NCBI RefSeq assembly: GCF_006715485.1
Contig: NZ_VFNH01000005.1
Coordinates: forward strand, 248,001 to 312,000
Direction: 5' to 3'
Length of the DNA: 64,000 nucleotides
From: Herbaspirillum sp. SJZ107
Lineage (GTDB): Bacteria; Pseudomonadota; Gammaproteobacteria; Burkholderiales; Burkholderiaceae_D
Shown: positions 25,177 through 34,226 of the stretch, piece after piece
How the letters are laid out: each line of letters starts with the position of its first letter
How positions within the stretch are numbered: the stretch's first letter is position 1
Position numbers and translations under genes: made by a program
The notes under the pieces: generated by a model
What the model was told of the DNA's origin: nothing
Database searches by the model: none
What the model saw: only the letters and a program-made list of their open reading frames with translations

Positions 25177-26376
25177 TTATTTGCCGCGTGCCGCCAGCAC
25201 CTCGGCCGGTTGTACGATATTCTCCTCGGCCTTGTTCGTCCAGTTATTACGCGTGTAGGTGATCACCGATGCGATGTCGGTGTCGGACAGCTGCTTCCAG
25301 GCCGGCATCGCGCTCGGGTACTTGCCGCTGTGCTTGCCGTTCAGCAGGACGGCGATCTGTTCCGCCTTGTGGCCGAGCACCACCGGCGAACCGACCAGCG
25401 AGGCAAACGCGTTCGGCACGCCCTGGCCGCCGGCCTGGTGGCAGGCCACGCAGTTGGCGGCGTAGACCTTTTCGCCCTTGGTCTTGAGTTCGTCGATGGT
25501 CCAGACCTTGTTCGGGTCGTCGGCCAGCGCCGCCATCCGTTTCTTCTCGCCGCTGACCCAGGCCGAATAGTCGGCGGCCGACATCACTTCGACGACGATC
25601 GGCATGAAAGCGTGCTCCTTGCCGCACAGTTCGACGCAATTCCCGCGGTAGGTGCCGACCTTTTCGGCGCGGAACCAGGTGTCGCGCACGAAGCCCGGAA
25701 TCGCATCCTGCTTGACCGCAAAGGCGGGAATCGTCCACGAGTGGATCACGTCGTTGGCGGTCAGTACCAGGCGGATCTTCTTGTTCACCGGGACGCGCAC
25801 CGGATTGTCGACTTCGAGCAGGTAGTTGTCGGTGCGCTGGGCGGTCGGCGCCACGCCCGGTTCGCCGACCTGGGTGCGCGGGGTGGCCAGGTTGGACAGG
25901 AAGGAAATGCCCTCGCCCTCGCCTTTCAGGTAGTCGTAACCCCATTTCCACTGCATGCCGGTGACCTTGATGGTCAGGTCGGGGTTCGAGGTGTCCTTCA
26001 TGGCGACCACGGCGTGGGTAGCGGGCAGCGCCATGCCGATCACGATCAGGAACGGGATGACGGTCCAGGCGATTTCGACGGAGGTGGATTCGTGGAAGGT
26101 GGCCGCCTTGTGGCCGCGCGATTTGCGGTGCTTGAACACCGAGTAGAACATGACGCCGAACACGCCGAGGAAGATGATCAGGCAGACCAGCAGCATCCAG
26201 TTGTGCAGGCTGTAGATGTATTCGCCGATCCCGGTGACCGGCGGCTGCATGCCGAACTGGAGTTCCACCGGCCGTCCGGTGACCTCGGGTTCGGGCCGCG
26301 CCAGGGCCCAGGCCGGCAGGCTGGCCGCAAGCGCAAGACCGGACATCGACACTGTGAATCGCTTTGCATAAGTCAT
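25177..26376 (-). CDS. ctaC: Cytochrome c oxidase subunit II with fused cytochrome c domain (caa3 type)
   Basis: 399 residues from ATG 26376, preceded by TTGGAGAC; the ATG at 26391 overlaps that ribosome site. Parts in order: signal peptide, two membrane helices (about 58-82 and 102-122), a cupredoxin domain with the CuA ligands His212 and Cys246/Cys250 (CVELCGKEHAFM), and a C-terminal cytochrome c domain with heme site CVACH at about 309-313. This fusion accepts electrons from cytochrome c and is typical for Burkholderiales. It is the first gene of the operon. Confidence 0.96.
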   Translation of the reverse strand: MTYAKRFTVSMSGLALAASLPAWALARPEPEVTGRPVELQFGMQPPVTGIGEYIYSLHNWMLLVCLIIFLGVFGVMFYSVFKHRKSRGHKAATFHESTSVEIAWTVIPFLIVIGMALPATHAVVAMKDTSNPDLTIKVTGMQWKWGYDYLKGEGEGISFLSNLATPRTQVGEPGVAPTAQRTDNYLLEVDNPVRVPVNKKIRLVLTANDVIHSWTIPAFAVKQDAIPGFVRDTWFRAEKVGTYRGNCVELCGKEHAFMPIVVEVMSAADYSAWVSGEKKRMAALADDPNKVWTIDELKTKGEKVYAANCVACHQAGGQGVPNAFASLVGSPVVLGHKAEQIAVLLNGKHSGKYPSAMPAWKQLSDTDIASVITYTRNNWTNKAEENIVQPAEVLAARGK

Positions 26377-26662
26377 GTCGTCTCCAACCACCTAAAAAAA
26401 TTTATTGAATTTTCTTAAAACGGTCAGCAATTCCATGAACGAACCGCCGCCGCTCCGAAATCCTTTAGGCAAGCGGCCGCTCCACAGGTCGTACTTGCTT
26501 GACTTGCCATGCTTGCAACCAGTTCGACTCGTCGCGTTTATGCTTAAATTTTTAGCGCGTTGACCCTGCCAGTCGAAAAAAGTGTCATTGATTATATCTA
26601 AATGGCTAATTTTTATTCAAGGAAAATTACCTCCCCGGCATGGGATGCGCCTGCACGGCCAT
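26377..26662. other. AT-rich leader region upstream of ctaC
   Basis: 286 bases without a gene, distinctly AT-rich with A/T runs near 26394-26420 and 26575-26610. It must contain the promoter of the oxidase operon (read leftward) and the end of the methyltransferase transcript. I see no certain -35/-10 pair or hairpin terminator. Confidence 0.5.
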
Positions 26663-27583
26663 TCAGGCCTTGGGAGGCCGGTTCTGTGGCTGAAAACGCA
26701 CGATCGATTCCCCGGCCGCCGTTGTTTTCGGCGCCGGACGGAAAGCGTGGCCATAGATGACCTCGAACGTCAGGCCCAGCTTGCCGTCGCTGCGGCGTCC
26801 GGCCTCGAGTGCATCCAGCATGCGCTGCCAGGCCGCCCGTCCGACCAGGCCGCGCCGGCGCGTGGCCAGCGGGTTGCCGCCGAAGGCGCGCACGTCGGCC
26901 AGCAGCGCCTGGGCGCTGTCGTAGGTGACCGTGATCTTTTCCATGTCCATCACCGGCGTCGTGAAACCGGCTTCCACCAGCTGGTCGCCGAAATCGTGCA
27001 TGTCGACGAAAGGCAGCGTGTGCGGCGTCTCGTCCATCGCGGCGAAGGCGGCGCGCAGTTCGATGAAGGTGTCCGGGCCAAAATTGGAAAACATCAGCAG
27101 GCCATCCACGCGCAGCACGCGGCGCCACTCCTGGAACACGCGGTCGGGCTGGGAATGCCAGTGCAAGGCCAGGTTGGACCAGACGAGGTCGACCGAGTTC
27201 GGCCCCAGCGGCAGCTGGCCGAAGTCGCCAGCGACAAGGTCAATACCGGCTTTGGCCGGCAGCAAACGGCTGAGGAATGAACGCGGCGACTGGGTCGCGC
27301 CGGACGCCACCGCCAGCATGGCCGGCACTGCATCCAGGCCCAGCACCTGGGCCGCAGGATATTGTTTTTGCAGTTGGGCGATGTCGACGCCGCTGCCGCA
27401 ACCGGCGTCCAGTACGCGCTGCGGCGCGGTCTTGACCAGCGACAGGCGGTCGAACATGCGCGAAGCGATCTCGCGGCGCAGGAAATCCGAGGACGCGATA
27501 CGGGCCGGATCGGCGAACAGCTGGCGCACGCGCGCCATATCGATTGGCGCGCTCATCTTGGAAGGAGTTTGGGGTGAAGCCAT
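26663..27583 (-). CDS. SAM-dependent methyltransferase, BioC-like
   Basis: 306 residues, class I Rossmann methyltransferase. Motif I is VLDAGCGSGVDIAQL (about residues 58-72), followed by LGLDAVPAML and the motif IV-like region DLVWSNLALHW. The N-terminal segment with IASSDFLRREIASRMFDRL is what BioC proteins of beta-proteobacteria show. BioC methylates malonyl-ACP at the start of biotin synthesis. No other bio genes are close, so the assignment stays tentative. A second start at residue 10 (MSAPIDMARV) is possible. It is divergent from comF. Confidence 0.75.
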   Translation of the reverse strand: MASPQTPSKMSAPIDMARVRQLFADPARIASSDFLRREIASRMFDRLSLVKTAPQRVLDAGCGSGVDIAQLQKQYPAAQVLGLDAVPAMLAVASGATQSPRSFLSRLLPAKAGIDLVAGDFGQLPLGPNSVDLVWSNLALHWHSQPDRVFQEWRRVLRVDGLLMFSNFGPDTFIELRAAFAAMDETPHTLPFVDMHDFGDQLVEAGFTTPVMDMEKITVTYDSAQALLADVRAFGGNPLATRRRGLVGRAAWQRMLDALEAGRRSDGKLGLTFEVIYGHAFRPAPKTTAAGESIVRFQPQNRPPKA

Positions 27584-27644
27584 GGTCGACTGCAGTCAAA
27601 TGAGATAATGGCGGCAGTGTACCTGTTTGTCGACAAACAAGCCG

Positions 27645-28478
27645 ATGACCGACCGCCTGCATTTGCCGCCGAGCTTGCCGATAAGTTTGCCAATGAGGCT
27701 GCGCCGCCTGCCGATGGCGGTCGTGCGGCGGCTGCTGCCGTCCACCTGCGCGCTGTGCGGCGACGGCTGCGACGGCGTGGTGTGCCCACCCTGCTGCGCC
27801 CAGTTCGCGCCGCCGCGCGGCCCGTGCTGCGCGCGTTGTGCGAATCCGCTGCCCGTTTCGCCGCCCCCGCGCAAGCGGGAGCCCGTGGCGAGCGTGCAAG
27901 GACAGGACGTGGAGAATTCATTGGCGACAGAGCCGGTCTGCGGCAGCTGCCTGGCCGACCCGCCTGCCTTCGACGCCACCGTCGCCGCGGTCGATTACGC
28001 CGCCCCGCTCGACCAGCTGGTGCTGCAGCTGAAATTCGGCGCGCGCCTGCCGCTGGCGCCCTGGTTCGCCGAACGCCTGCGCGACGCCGTGCTGGCACGC
28101 CCCGCCATGGCGCTACCGGATGTGCTGTGTCCTGTTCCGCTGGGCCGCCGGCGGCTGGTGGAACGCGGCTTCAACCAGGCACTGGAAATCGCGCGCCCGC
28201 TGGCGGCCTCGCTCGGGGTAGCATTGCACCCGAAGCTGGCCGAGCGGACCACGGAAACGACGGCCCAGTCCGGCGTCACGCCGGCCGAGCGCGCCGGCAA
28301 CGTGCGCGGCGCCTTTGCGGCGGCCGATCCGGACCGCATCGCCGGGCGCCACGTCGGCCTGGTCGACGACGTCATGACCAGCGGCCATACGCTGGCCGAG
28401 CTGGCGGCGACGTTCAAGCGCTTCGGCGCGGCGCGGGTGACGAATTTCGTGTTCGCGCGCACGCCACCCCATTTTTAA
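27645..28478 (+). CDS. comF: ComF family protein (amidophosphoribosyltransferase-like)
   Basis: About 277 residues from ATG 27645; a TTG at 27627 is an alternative. The N-terminal double zinc-ribbon is visible as CALCGDGC (about 36-43), CPPCC and CARCANP. The phosphoribosyltransferase-type domain keeps the PRPP loop VGLVDDVMTSGHTLAE near residues 239-254, and VPLGRRRLVERGFNQA. ComF acts in DNA uptake for natural transformation in competent species and is widespread elsewhere (also called GntX). The linker between zinc ribbon and main domain has an inserted, proline/arginine-rich stretch. It is 10 bases from trmL. Confidence 0.88.
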   Translation: MTDRLHLPPSLPISLPMRLRRLPMAVVRRLLPSTCALCGDGCDGVVCPPCCAQFAPPRGPCCARCANPLPVSPPPRKREPVASVQGQDVENSLATEPVCGSCLADPPAFDATVAAVDYAAPLDQLVLQLKFGARLPLAPWFAERLRDAVLARPAMALPDVLCPVPLGRRRLVERGFNQALEIARPLAASLGVALHPKLAERTTETTAQSGVTPAERAGNVRGAFAAADPDRIAGRHVGLVDDVMTSGHTLAELAATFKRFGAARVTNFVFARTPPHF

Positions 28479-28488
28479 GGAGAGAGTT

Positions 28489-28959
28489 TTGTTTCATGTA
28501 GTGCTGGTCGAACCGGAAATCCCGCCCAACACGGGCAATATCATTCGCCTGTGCGCCAACACCGGCGCGCAACTGCACCTGGTCGAGCCGCTCGGCTTTC
28601 CGCTGGACGACGCCAAGATGCGCCGCGCCGGCCTCGACTACCACGATTACGCGACCATGAAGGTGCACAAGAACTGGGATGCCTTCCTGGCTGATGCGAA
28701 ACCGGACACGACCCGCATGTTCGCCATGACCACCCACGGCTCCTCGCCGTTCGGCGACGCGGCCTTCCGTCCGGGCGACGTGTTCGTGTTCGGTGCCGAG
28801 TCGCGCGGCCTGGACCCGGCTCTGCGTGAATCCTTCCCGCCGGCACAGCGCATCCGCCTGCCGATGATGCCGGGCAATCGCAGCCTGAACCTGTCGAACA
28901 CGGTGGCGGTGGTGGTGTACGAAGCCTGGCGCCAGAACGGGTACGCCGGCGGCGCCTGA
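28489..28959 (+). CDS. trmL: tRNA (cytidine(34)-2'-O)-methyltransferase
   Basis: 156 residues, the standard TrmL length. The start is a TTG at 28489 with AAGGAG six bases before it, an unusual but well-supported choice because FHVVLVEPEIPPNTGNIIRL follows at once. SPOUT-family motifs are FGAESRGLDP and IRLPMMPGNRSLNLSNTVAVVVYEA, which form the trefoil knot that binds SAM. The enzyme methylates the wobble ribose of tRNA-Leu isoacceptors. It follows comF on the same strand. Confidence 0.93.
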   Translation: MFHVVLVEPEIPPNTGNIIRLCANTGAQLHLVEPLGFPLDDAKMRRAGLDYHDYATMKVHKNWDAFLADAKPDTTRMFAMTTHGSSPFGDAAFRPGDVFVFGAESRGLDPALRESFPPAQRIRLPMMPGNRSLNLSNTVAVVVYEAWRQNGYAGGA

Positions 28960-28971
28960 AAAGGCAGCTTC

Positions 28972-29295
28972 TCAGGGACAGCTCTGCTGCATCATCTGCA
29001 GCTGCTCCTCGCGCGCTTCGTGCGAAATGTTCGGCATGGCCTGCTCGGCGATCGCCTGCCGCTCCTGCGGCGTGCGTGCACCCATGAGCTTCCGGTTCAG
29101 CTCGCACATGCCGTACCAGCTGCCGGTGCCCGCCCGTTCTCCTGCACCGGACGCGGTGGCCGCGCCCGCGCTGCTCGATCCGGCGCTGGCACCCGCGCCG
29201 CGAACAGGCATGGGCCGCTTCTGGCTGGCCATGCCCGGCTGCGACGCCTGGCAGGCCGTCAGCAAGCCCGCAAACATGAGGATGATGGCTTTCAT
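28972..29295 (-). CDS. Small lipoprotein, unknown function
   Basis: 107 residues. A signal peptide ends in the lipobox LLTAC with Cys15 as lipid site. A Gly/Ala/Ser-rich linker (about 33-55) leads to a compact C-terminal part with two Cys residues (WYGMCELNRKLMGARTPQER and EQLQMMQQSC), which could form a disulfide. No family is recognised. It lies 53 bases downstream of the orphan LytS-type kinase gene on the same strand and may share its transcript. Confidence 0.65.
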   Translation of the reverse strand: MKAIILMFAGLLTACQASQPGMASQKRPMPVRGAGASAGSSSAGAATASGAGERAGTGSWYGMCELNRKLMGARTPQERQAIAEQAMPNISHEAREEQLQMMQQSCP

Positions 29296-29348
29296 GTGAC
29301 GTTCGACTTCGCGGCCGCTGGATCGGTTCCACGCAGCGCAGCGCTACG

Positions 29349-30449
29349 CTAGTCCGCCAGCGCCAGCGGCAATCGCACCTCGGCCACGAAACGGTCGCCC
29401 TGCAGGCCGGCCTGCAGCGAGGCCGACGGATGCATCAGGCGCAGCCGGTCGCGCGTGTTCGCCAGGCCGAGGCCGGCCCCCGGGTTGGCCGGCGTGCCGG
29501 GGCCGGCCGGATTGGCGACGCGGATGCACAAGGTATCGCCGTCGCGCTCGAAGGCCAGGCGGATGTCGCCGGGCCCCTCGCGGCAGTCGAGGTCGTGGCG
29601 CAGCGCGTTTTCGATCAGCGGCTGCAGCAGCAGCGACGGACAGGCCACCTGCTCCAGCAGTTCGCTGACGCCGTCGATGTGGACGCGCAGGCGCTCGCCA
29701 TAGCGCAGGCGCTGCAGGTCGAGGTAATCGCGCACGAAGCCCAGCTCGTCGGCGACGGTGGCGGTGTTGCGCACGCTGGCCGTGAGCGCATAGCGCAGCA
29801 GGTCGCTCAGGCGCCCGATGCCGCCCAGCGCCAGCGTCTTGTCGCCGTCGCGCACCAGCGCGCTGATCGCGTTCAGCGCATTGAACAGGAAATGCGGCTC
29901 GAGCTGGGCACGCAGCGCCAGCAGGCGCTGCTCCTCGAGCGCCAGGCGCAGGCCGAGCATGTCTGTCTGCGAGCGCTGCCAGGCCAGCTCGCGTGCCCGC
30001 GCCTGGCGCCAGTAGTGAATCGCCAGGATGGCGGCAAAGGTGCCGGTGGTCGAGAACCAGCCGACCAGCAGCATCTTCATCAGCAACTGCCACAGGGCGC
30101 CGGCGCTGTCGATCGGCAGGTAGCCGCGCAGCCAGGCCATGTACAGCCACTGGGCCGGCTGGAACACCAGCACCAGGCCAAAGAACAAGCCCACCACGTT
30201 GCGCGGCCGTTCGAGCAGCACCGGCCAGCGCCCCAGCGCCAGGCTCAGCCCCGCGCTGAGGACGATCAGCGGCACCGCATATTCGAGGAACCATTTTACG
30301 AACAGCGACGGATAGTGGCTGGCGGCGCCCCCGCGCAGGTTGTCGCTGTAGGTCTGCAGCGCGCCGAGGGCGGTGATTGCCGTCCACAGCAGCACCGTGA
30401 CGGCGATGGTCCGGACGGCGGGCTTGAGGGTGGGCAGGGGGCGATTCAT
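29349..30449 (-). CDS. LytS-type sensor histidine kinase without adjacent response regulator
   Basis: 366 residues from ATG 30449; the open frame continues upstream but has no supported start. Four hydrophobic segments lie in residues 12-140 (for example AVTVLLWTAITALGAL and VVGLFFGLVLVFQPAQWLYMAW). The kinase has the H-box EPHFLFNALNAISAL, N-box LLQPLIENALRHDL and G-box GAGLGLANTRDRL. It is a paralogue-type partner of the kinase at 8334, yet no LytTR regulator gene lies next to it. A partner elsewhere on the chromosome is expected. Confidence 0.88.
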   Translation of the reverse strand: MNRPLPTLKPAVRTIAVTVLLWTAITALGALQTYSDNLRGGAASHYPSLFVKWFLEYAVPLIVLSAGLSLALGRWPVLLERPRNVVGLFFGLVLVFQPAQWLYMAWLRGYLPIDSAGALWQLLMKMLLVGWFSTTGTFAAILAIHYWRQARARELAWQRSQTDMLGLRLALEEQRLLALRAQLEPHFLFNALNAISALVRDGDKTLALGGIGRLSDLLRYALTASVRNTATVADELGFVRDYLDLQRLRYGERLRVHIDGVSELLEQVACPSLLLQPLIENALRHDLDCREGPGDIRLAFERDGDTLCIRVANPAGPGTPANPGAGLGLANTRDRLRLMHPSASLQAGLQGDRFVAEVRLPLALAD

Positions 30450-30593
30450 TGCCAAAAGTATAGCAGTGGCGGTCGGCGCCGGGACAGTGGATTGCCCCGG
30501 GGCCGTCACATGGATGCGGCGTTTCGTCACGCTGCGGCTGCCTGTCCATGCGGGGCGCTGCAGAATCGGCGCACCGCATCCCAAGGAGCCTGC

Positions 30594-31487
30594 ATGCATC
30601 GCCTTCTCACCCTGGTTTTACTCCATATCCTGTGCGGCTGCGCCACGGCGGCCGCTGCTCTCCCTTACGCACTCGACGCCACCGAGGTGCGCGACGTCCA
30701 CGCCCGGGCGCTCGATCGCGATTACCAGCTGTTCGTCGCCCTGCCCGACTCCTACCGCGCCTCCAGCAAGCGTTATCCGGTGCTGTTCGTCACCGACGCC
30801 GCTTATGCCTTCCCGGTGGCACGCAGCATCGCCCAGCGCCTGGCCAGGCACGCCGGGCTGGAAGAAGCGATCGTGGTCGGCCTGTCGTACGCCAAAGGCG
30901 ACAGTCCCGCGTACAGCCGCCGCCGCGACTATACGCCGACGGTGCCGGCAGCCGGCGGCTACACCTCGGACATGGCGGGCCGCGCACCGGCCTTCGGGGA
31001 GGCGGACGGCTACGGGCGCTTCATCGCGAACGAAGTCTTCCCGCTGATCGCCACGCTGTACCGCGCCGACATGCAGCGCAAGATCTTCGTCGGTCACTCG
31101 TATGGCAGCCTGCTGGGCGTGCACCTGCTGCTGACCCGCCCCGCCACCTTCGAGCACTACATCCTTGGCAGCCCGTCGCTGTGGTTCGACCGCGGCGTGC
31201 TGTTCGGCCGCGAGCAGGCCTACGCCAGCGCACACCATGACATGCGGGCCTCGGTGTATTTCGGCATCGGCGGGCGCGAGACGCTCGCGCCAGGCCAGAA
31301 ACGTTCACGTTCGGAAGAGGATGCGGACATGGTGGCCGACCTGCGCGAATTCGACGCCGCGCTCAGGGCGCACCGTTATCCGGGCCTGGAAACCCGACTC
31401 GAGGTATTCGCGGGGGAGGACCATGCGAGCGTATTTCCGTTTCTGTTCACGCATGGCTTGCGGGCGTATCTGAAGAAGGAACGCTAG
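30594..31487 (+). CDS. Secreted alpha/beta-hydrolase, esterase (IroE/Fes-like superfamily)
   Basis: 297 residues from ATG 30594 with CCAAGGAG before it. The N-terminal signal has a possible lipobox (LHILCGC). The catalytic nucleophile is Ser in GHSYGSLLG, after the conserved NEVFPLIATLYRAD stretch, and the late His is in GEDHASVFPF. This matches the putative-esterase family that includes ferric-enterobactin and trilactone esterases and S-formylglutathione hydrolases. No siderophore genes are nearby, so the substrate is unknown. It is divergent from the orphan kinase. Confidence 0.82.
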   Translation: MHRLLTLVLLHILCGCATAAAALPYALDATEVRDVHARALDRDYQLFVALPDSYRASSKRYPVLFVTDAAYAFPVARSIAQRLARHAGLEEAIVVGLSYAKGDSPAYSRRRDYTPTVPAAGGYTSDMAGRAPAFGEADGYGRFIANEVFPLIATLYRADMQRKIFVGHSYGSLLGVHLLLTRPATFEHYILGSPSLWFDRGVLFGREQAYASAHHDMRASVYFGIGGRETLAPGQKRSRSEEDADMVADLREFDAALRAHRYPGLETRLEVFAGEDHASVFPFLFTHGLRAYLKKER

Positions 31488-31515
31488 GTAAAGCGGCGCC
31501 GGGAACGCATCGCCT

Positions 31516-31565
31516 GTTTACTAAAACAACGTAAACTGCGGCGCTTTTCATTCGGTTGCGCAACC
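31516..31565. promoter_or_regulatory. Two palindromes upstream of the EEP-family gene
   Basis: GTTTAC-N9-GTAAAC at 31516-31536 and the perfect 12-base palindrome GGTTGCGCAACC at 31554-31565 both lie in the 136-base gap between the esterase and the EEP-family gene. They may be operators or parts of a terminator; no T-run follows. Confidence 0.35.
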
Positions 31566-31623
31566 TGGATGCCGGAACATGATTACTCTATTCCGAGCGC
31601 CATCCTGTCCAGAGCCCATCCAC

Positions 31624-32493
31624 ATGAAAAAAATCCTCTCTCCCGTCGCGCACCTGTTTGCGTATGCGCTGCTCCTTTGCATGGTGTCGGCGCCCGCATC
31701 GGCAGCGTCCAATCCGGCTGCGCCGATCAACGTCGCGACCTATAACCTGCGCTACAACAATCCGGGCGACGGCCCCAACGCCTGGCCGGCCCGCAAGGAC
31801 ATGGTCAAGGCGCTGGTCCGCTACCACGAGTTCGACATCCTCGGCACCCAGGAAGGCCTGGCCGACCAGATCGCCGACCTGGCGCAGATGGACGAATACG
31901 ACCACGTCGGCGTCGGCCGCGACGACGGCAAGGACGCCGGCGAGCATTCCGCGATCTTCTTCCGCAAAAGCCGTTTCGCGCTGCTCGGCAAGGGCGATTT
32001 CTGGCTCAGCGAAACCCCGGACCGCCCCTCGTTCGGCTGGGACGCCAAGTGCTGCCACCGCATCGCCTCGTGGGCGCGCCTGCGCGACCGCAGCACGGCA
32101 CGCGTGTTCTACGTGTTCTCGGTCCACTTCGACCATGAAGGCGAACAGGCGCGCCGCCAGTCGGCCGACCTGATGCTGCGCAAGATCGCGGAGATCACGC
32201 GCGGCGAACCGGCCATCTGCGTGGGCGACTTCAATTCGACGCCGGACACCGTGCAGATCCAGACCATGTCGACAACCCTGCGCGACGCCGCCCGGGTCAG
32301 CAAGACGCCGCCGTACGGCCCGCAAGGCACCTTCAACGGCTTCCACCTGGATGCGCCGATGCGCGATCGTATCGACTACATCTTCGTCGACGGCCGTTTC
32401 GACGTCCTCAAATACGCGGTCTTGAGCGATACTTTCGACCGCCGCTATCCGTCCGACCACGATCCGGTCGTGGCGCGCGTGGTCCTCAAGTAA
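31624..32493 (+). CDS. Secreted endonuclease/exonuclease/phosphatase family protein
   Basis: 289 residues from ATG 31624. A signal peptide of about 26 residues (ending SAPASAAS) sends it out of the cytoplasm. The EEP fold carries the usual catalytic pieces in order: NVATYNLRYNN, GTQEGLADQI with the metal-binding Glu, SVHFDHEG, VGDFNSTPD and SDHDPVVARV. Members hydrolyse phosphodiesters in DNA, sphingomyelin or inositides. The exported location and the size are close to secreted EEP phosphodiesterases, but the substrate cannot be read from the sequence. Confidence 0.88.
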   Translation: MKKILSPVAHLFAYALLLCMVSAPASAASNPAAPINVATYNLRYNNPGDGPNAWPARKDMVKALVRYHEFDILGTQEGLADQIADLAQMDEYDHVGVGRDDGKDAGEHSAIFFRKSRFALLGKGDFWLSETPDRPSFGWDAKCCHRIASWARLRDRSTARVFYVFSVHFDHEGEQARRQSADLMLRKIAEITRGEPAICVGDFNSTPDTVQIQTMSTTLRDAARVSKTPPYGPQGTFNGFHLDAPMRDRIDYIFVDGRFDVLKYAVLSDTFDRRYPSDHDPVVARVVLK

Positions 32494-32511
32494 GGCGTGG
32501 CACGGCCGGCG

Positions 32512-33510
32512 TCATGGATTGGCCGGGATCCGGTTGCGCAGGGGCTGTCCGCGTTCGAAATCGGAGATGCTCTCGATCGTCGTGCGCATGATCTGCCCGA
32601 TCGCCTCGACCGTGAAGAAGGCCTGGTGCCCGGTAACGATCACGTTCGGAAAGGACACCAGGCGCTGGATCACATCGTCGGTGATGATGGTCGACGACAG
32701 GTCCTGGAAGAACAGGCTGGCTTCCTGCTCGTAGACGTCGATCGCCAGGCCGCCGAGCTGGCCGGATTTCAGCGCGGCGATGGCGCATTCGGTATCGATC
32801 AGGCCACCGCGGCTGGTGTTCACCAGGATGCAGCCGCGTTTGACGCGCGCCAGCGAAGCGGCATCGACGATGTGATGGGTTTCCGGCGTGAGCGGACAAT
32901 GCAGCGACACCACGTCGCTGCATTGCAGCAGTTCGTCGATGCCGACGTAACGTCCACCGAGCGTCTCGAAGGCCGGGGACGGGAATTTGTCGTACCCGAC
33001 CACCGTGCAGCCGAAACCGGCCATGATGCGCGCGAAAATGACGCCGATCTTGCCGGTGCCGATCACGCCGACCGTCTTGCCGTGCAGGTCGAACCCCATC
33101 AGGCCATCGAGGTCGAAATTGCCGTCGCGCGTGCGGGTGCTCGCGCGCGCGATCTTGCGGTTCACCGCCAGCAGCAGGCCGACCGCGAATTCGGCCACCG
33201 AATGCGGCGAGTAATCGGTGACGCGCACGACCGCGATGCCCAGGCGCTCTGCGGCCTGGGCGTCGATATGGTTGTAGCCGGTCGAGCGGGTCGCGACCAG
33301 GCGCGTGCCCTGCGCCGCCAATATGCCGAGCACCTCGGCATCGACGTTATCGTTGACGAATACGCAAACCGCCTCGCAACCCTCGGCCAGCGGGGCGGTG
33401 GCGGCCGTCAGGCGGTCTTCCAGAAAGCGCAGTGCATGGCCGGCGCCGGCATTGGCTTCGGCCAGCATCGTTTTGTCGTAGCGGCGTGCGCTGAATACGG
33501 CGATCTTCAT
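32512..33510 (-). CDS. D-2-hydroxyacid dehydrogenase, D-lactate dehydrogenase type
   Basis: 332 residues from ATG 33510; the open frame upstream is only non-coding. NAD-binding is shown by GVIGTGKIGVIFARIMAGFG. The catalytic set is present: Arg in NTSRGGLIDTE, Glu in DVYEQEASLFF and His in VTGHQAFFT. The stretches VATRSTGYNHIDAQAAERLG and YEQEASLFFQDLSS are characteristic of fermentative D-lactate dehydrogenase (LdhA) within the family. It would reduce pyruvate to D-lactate in the cytoplasm. It stands alone, convergent with the EEP gene and divergent from the DUF2059 gene. Confidence 0.88.
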   Translation of the reverse strand: MKIAVFSARRYDKTMLAEANAGAGHALRFLEDRLTAATAPLAEGCEAVCVFVNDNVDAEVLGILAAQGTRLVATRSTGYNHIDAQAAERLGIAVVRVTDYSPHSVAEFAVGLLLAVNRKIARASTRTRDGNFDLDGLMGFDLHGKTVGVIGTGKIGVIFARIMAGFGCTVVGYDKFPSPAFETLGGRYVGIDELLQCSDVVSLHCPLTPETHHIVDAASLARVKRGCILVNTSRGGLIDTECAIAALKSGQLGGLAIDVYEQEASLFFQDLSSTIITDDVIQRLVSFPNVIVTGHQAFFTVEAIGQIMRTTIESISDFERGQPLRNRIPANP

Positions 33511-33664
33511 TTCGGCCTCCGGCTTACGTGCGATGGTTTGCACGCATTTTATGCGATCGTTCCGCCCAGCTGCGGCTGCCGGACAAGGCGTGACAAAGCA
33601 CGTATTTTCAGCTGCCCTGCTCTGGTAGCCTGACGGCTTCCGGATTTCACCCGAAAGGAACACT

Positions 33665-34213
33665 ATGAAGTTTGTCGTCCAGGCCGCACTGGGCCTGTCG
33701 CTGGCCTTCGCCGCCCCCGCATTCGCCGCACCCGCCCCCGCTTCCGCCCCTGCCGCACAGGCTGCGGTCTCCGGCCCCGCGCACGTCAAGGCCGTGCAGG
33801 ACCTGCTCGGCGCGATGCAGGTCGAAAAGGTGCTGAAGGGTGTCGCCGCGCGCAGCCGCTATTCGAACGACGCCCAGCGGCAGGCCGTGTACGCCAAGAT
33901 CGACAAGACGCCGCCCGCGGAGGTCTACCAGCGCCTGGCGCCGCAAGTGGCCCCCTTCATTTCGGCCGACACCGCGACCGAGATGACGCGCTTCTATAAC
34001 ACGCCCTACGGCAAGCAGGTCATCCACAGGAAGTACAACGGTAGTTCGCAGATCATGATGCCGGGCATGACGGCGGCCGTGCCGCCGGAAGAAAAGAAGG
34101 AGCGCAAGCGCGCCGCCTACGTCCAGGCAAGCAAGGAACTGGCGGCTGCGGAGCCGATGATCGACCGCGAAGCGTTCAAGCTGCTGCAGAAGATCGACAA
34201 GGAAAAGCGCTGA
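33665..34213 (+). CDS. Exported DUF2059-type protein
   Basis: 182 residues. A signal peptide (about 1-22) is followed by an Ala/Pro-rich linker and a helical domain. The segment FISADTATEMTRFYNTPYGKQVIHRK is the DUF2059 core, with the conserved F-Y-x-T-P-x-G-K pattern. The function of this periplasmic family is unknown. GAAAGGAA precedes the ATG. It converges on rfaE2 with 13 bases between stops. Confidence 0.8.
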   Translation: MKFVVQAALGLSLAFAAPAFAAPAPASAPAAQAAVSGPAHVKAVQDLLGAMQVEKVLKGVAARSRYSNDAQRQAVYAKIDKTPPAEVYQRLAPQVAPFISADTATEMTRFYNTPYGKQVIHRKYNGSSQIMMPGMTAAVPPEEKKERKRAAYVQASKELAAAEPMIDREAFKLLQKIDKEKR

Positions 34214-34226
34214 GACCGAGGTGCGC

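Noticed and set aside
23262..25262. Long open frame on the plus strand opposite ctaD
   Set aside because: It is the antisense of a highly conserved oxidase gene and has no recognisable domain.
29430..30593. Upstream part of the open frame that contains the esterase
   Set aside because: It is antisense to the orphan kinase; the esterase begins at 30594 with a ribosome site and a signal peptide.
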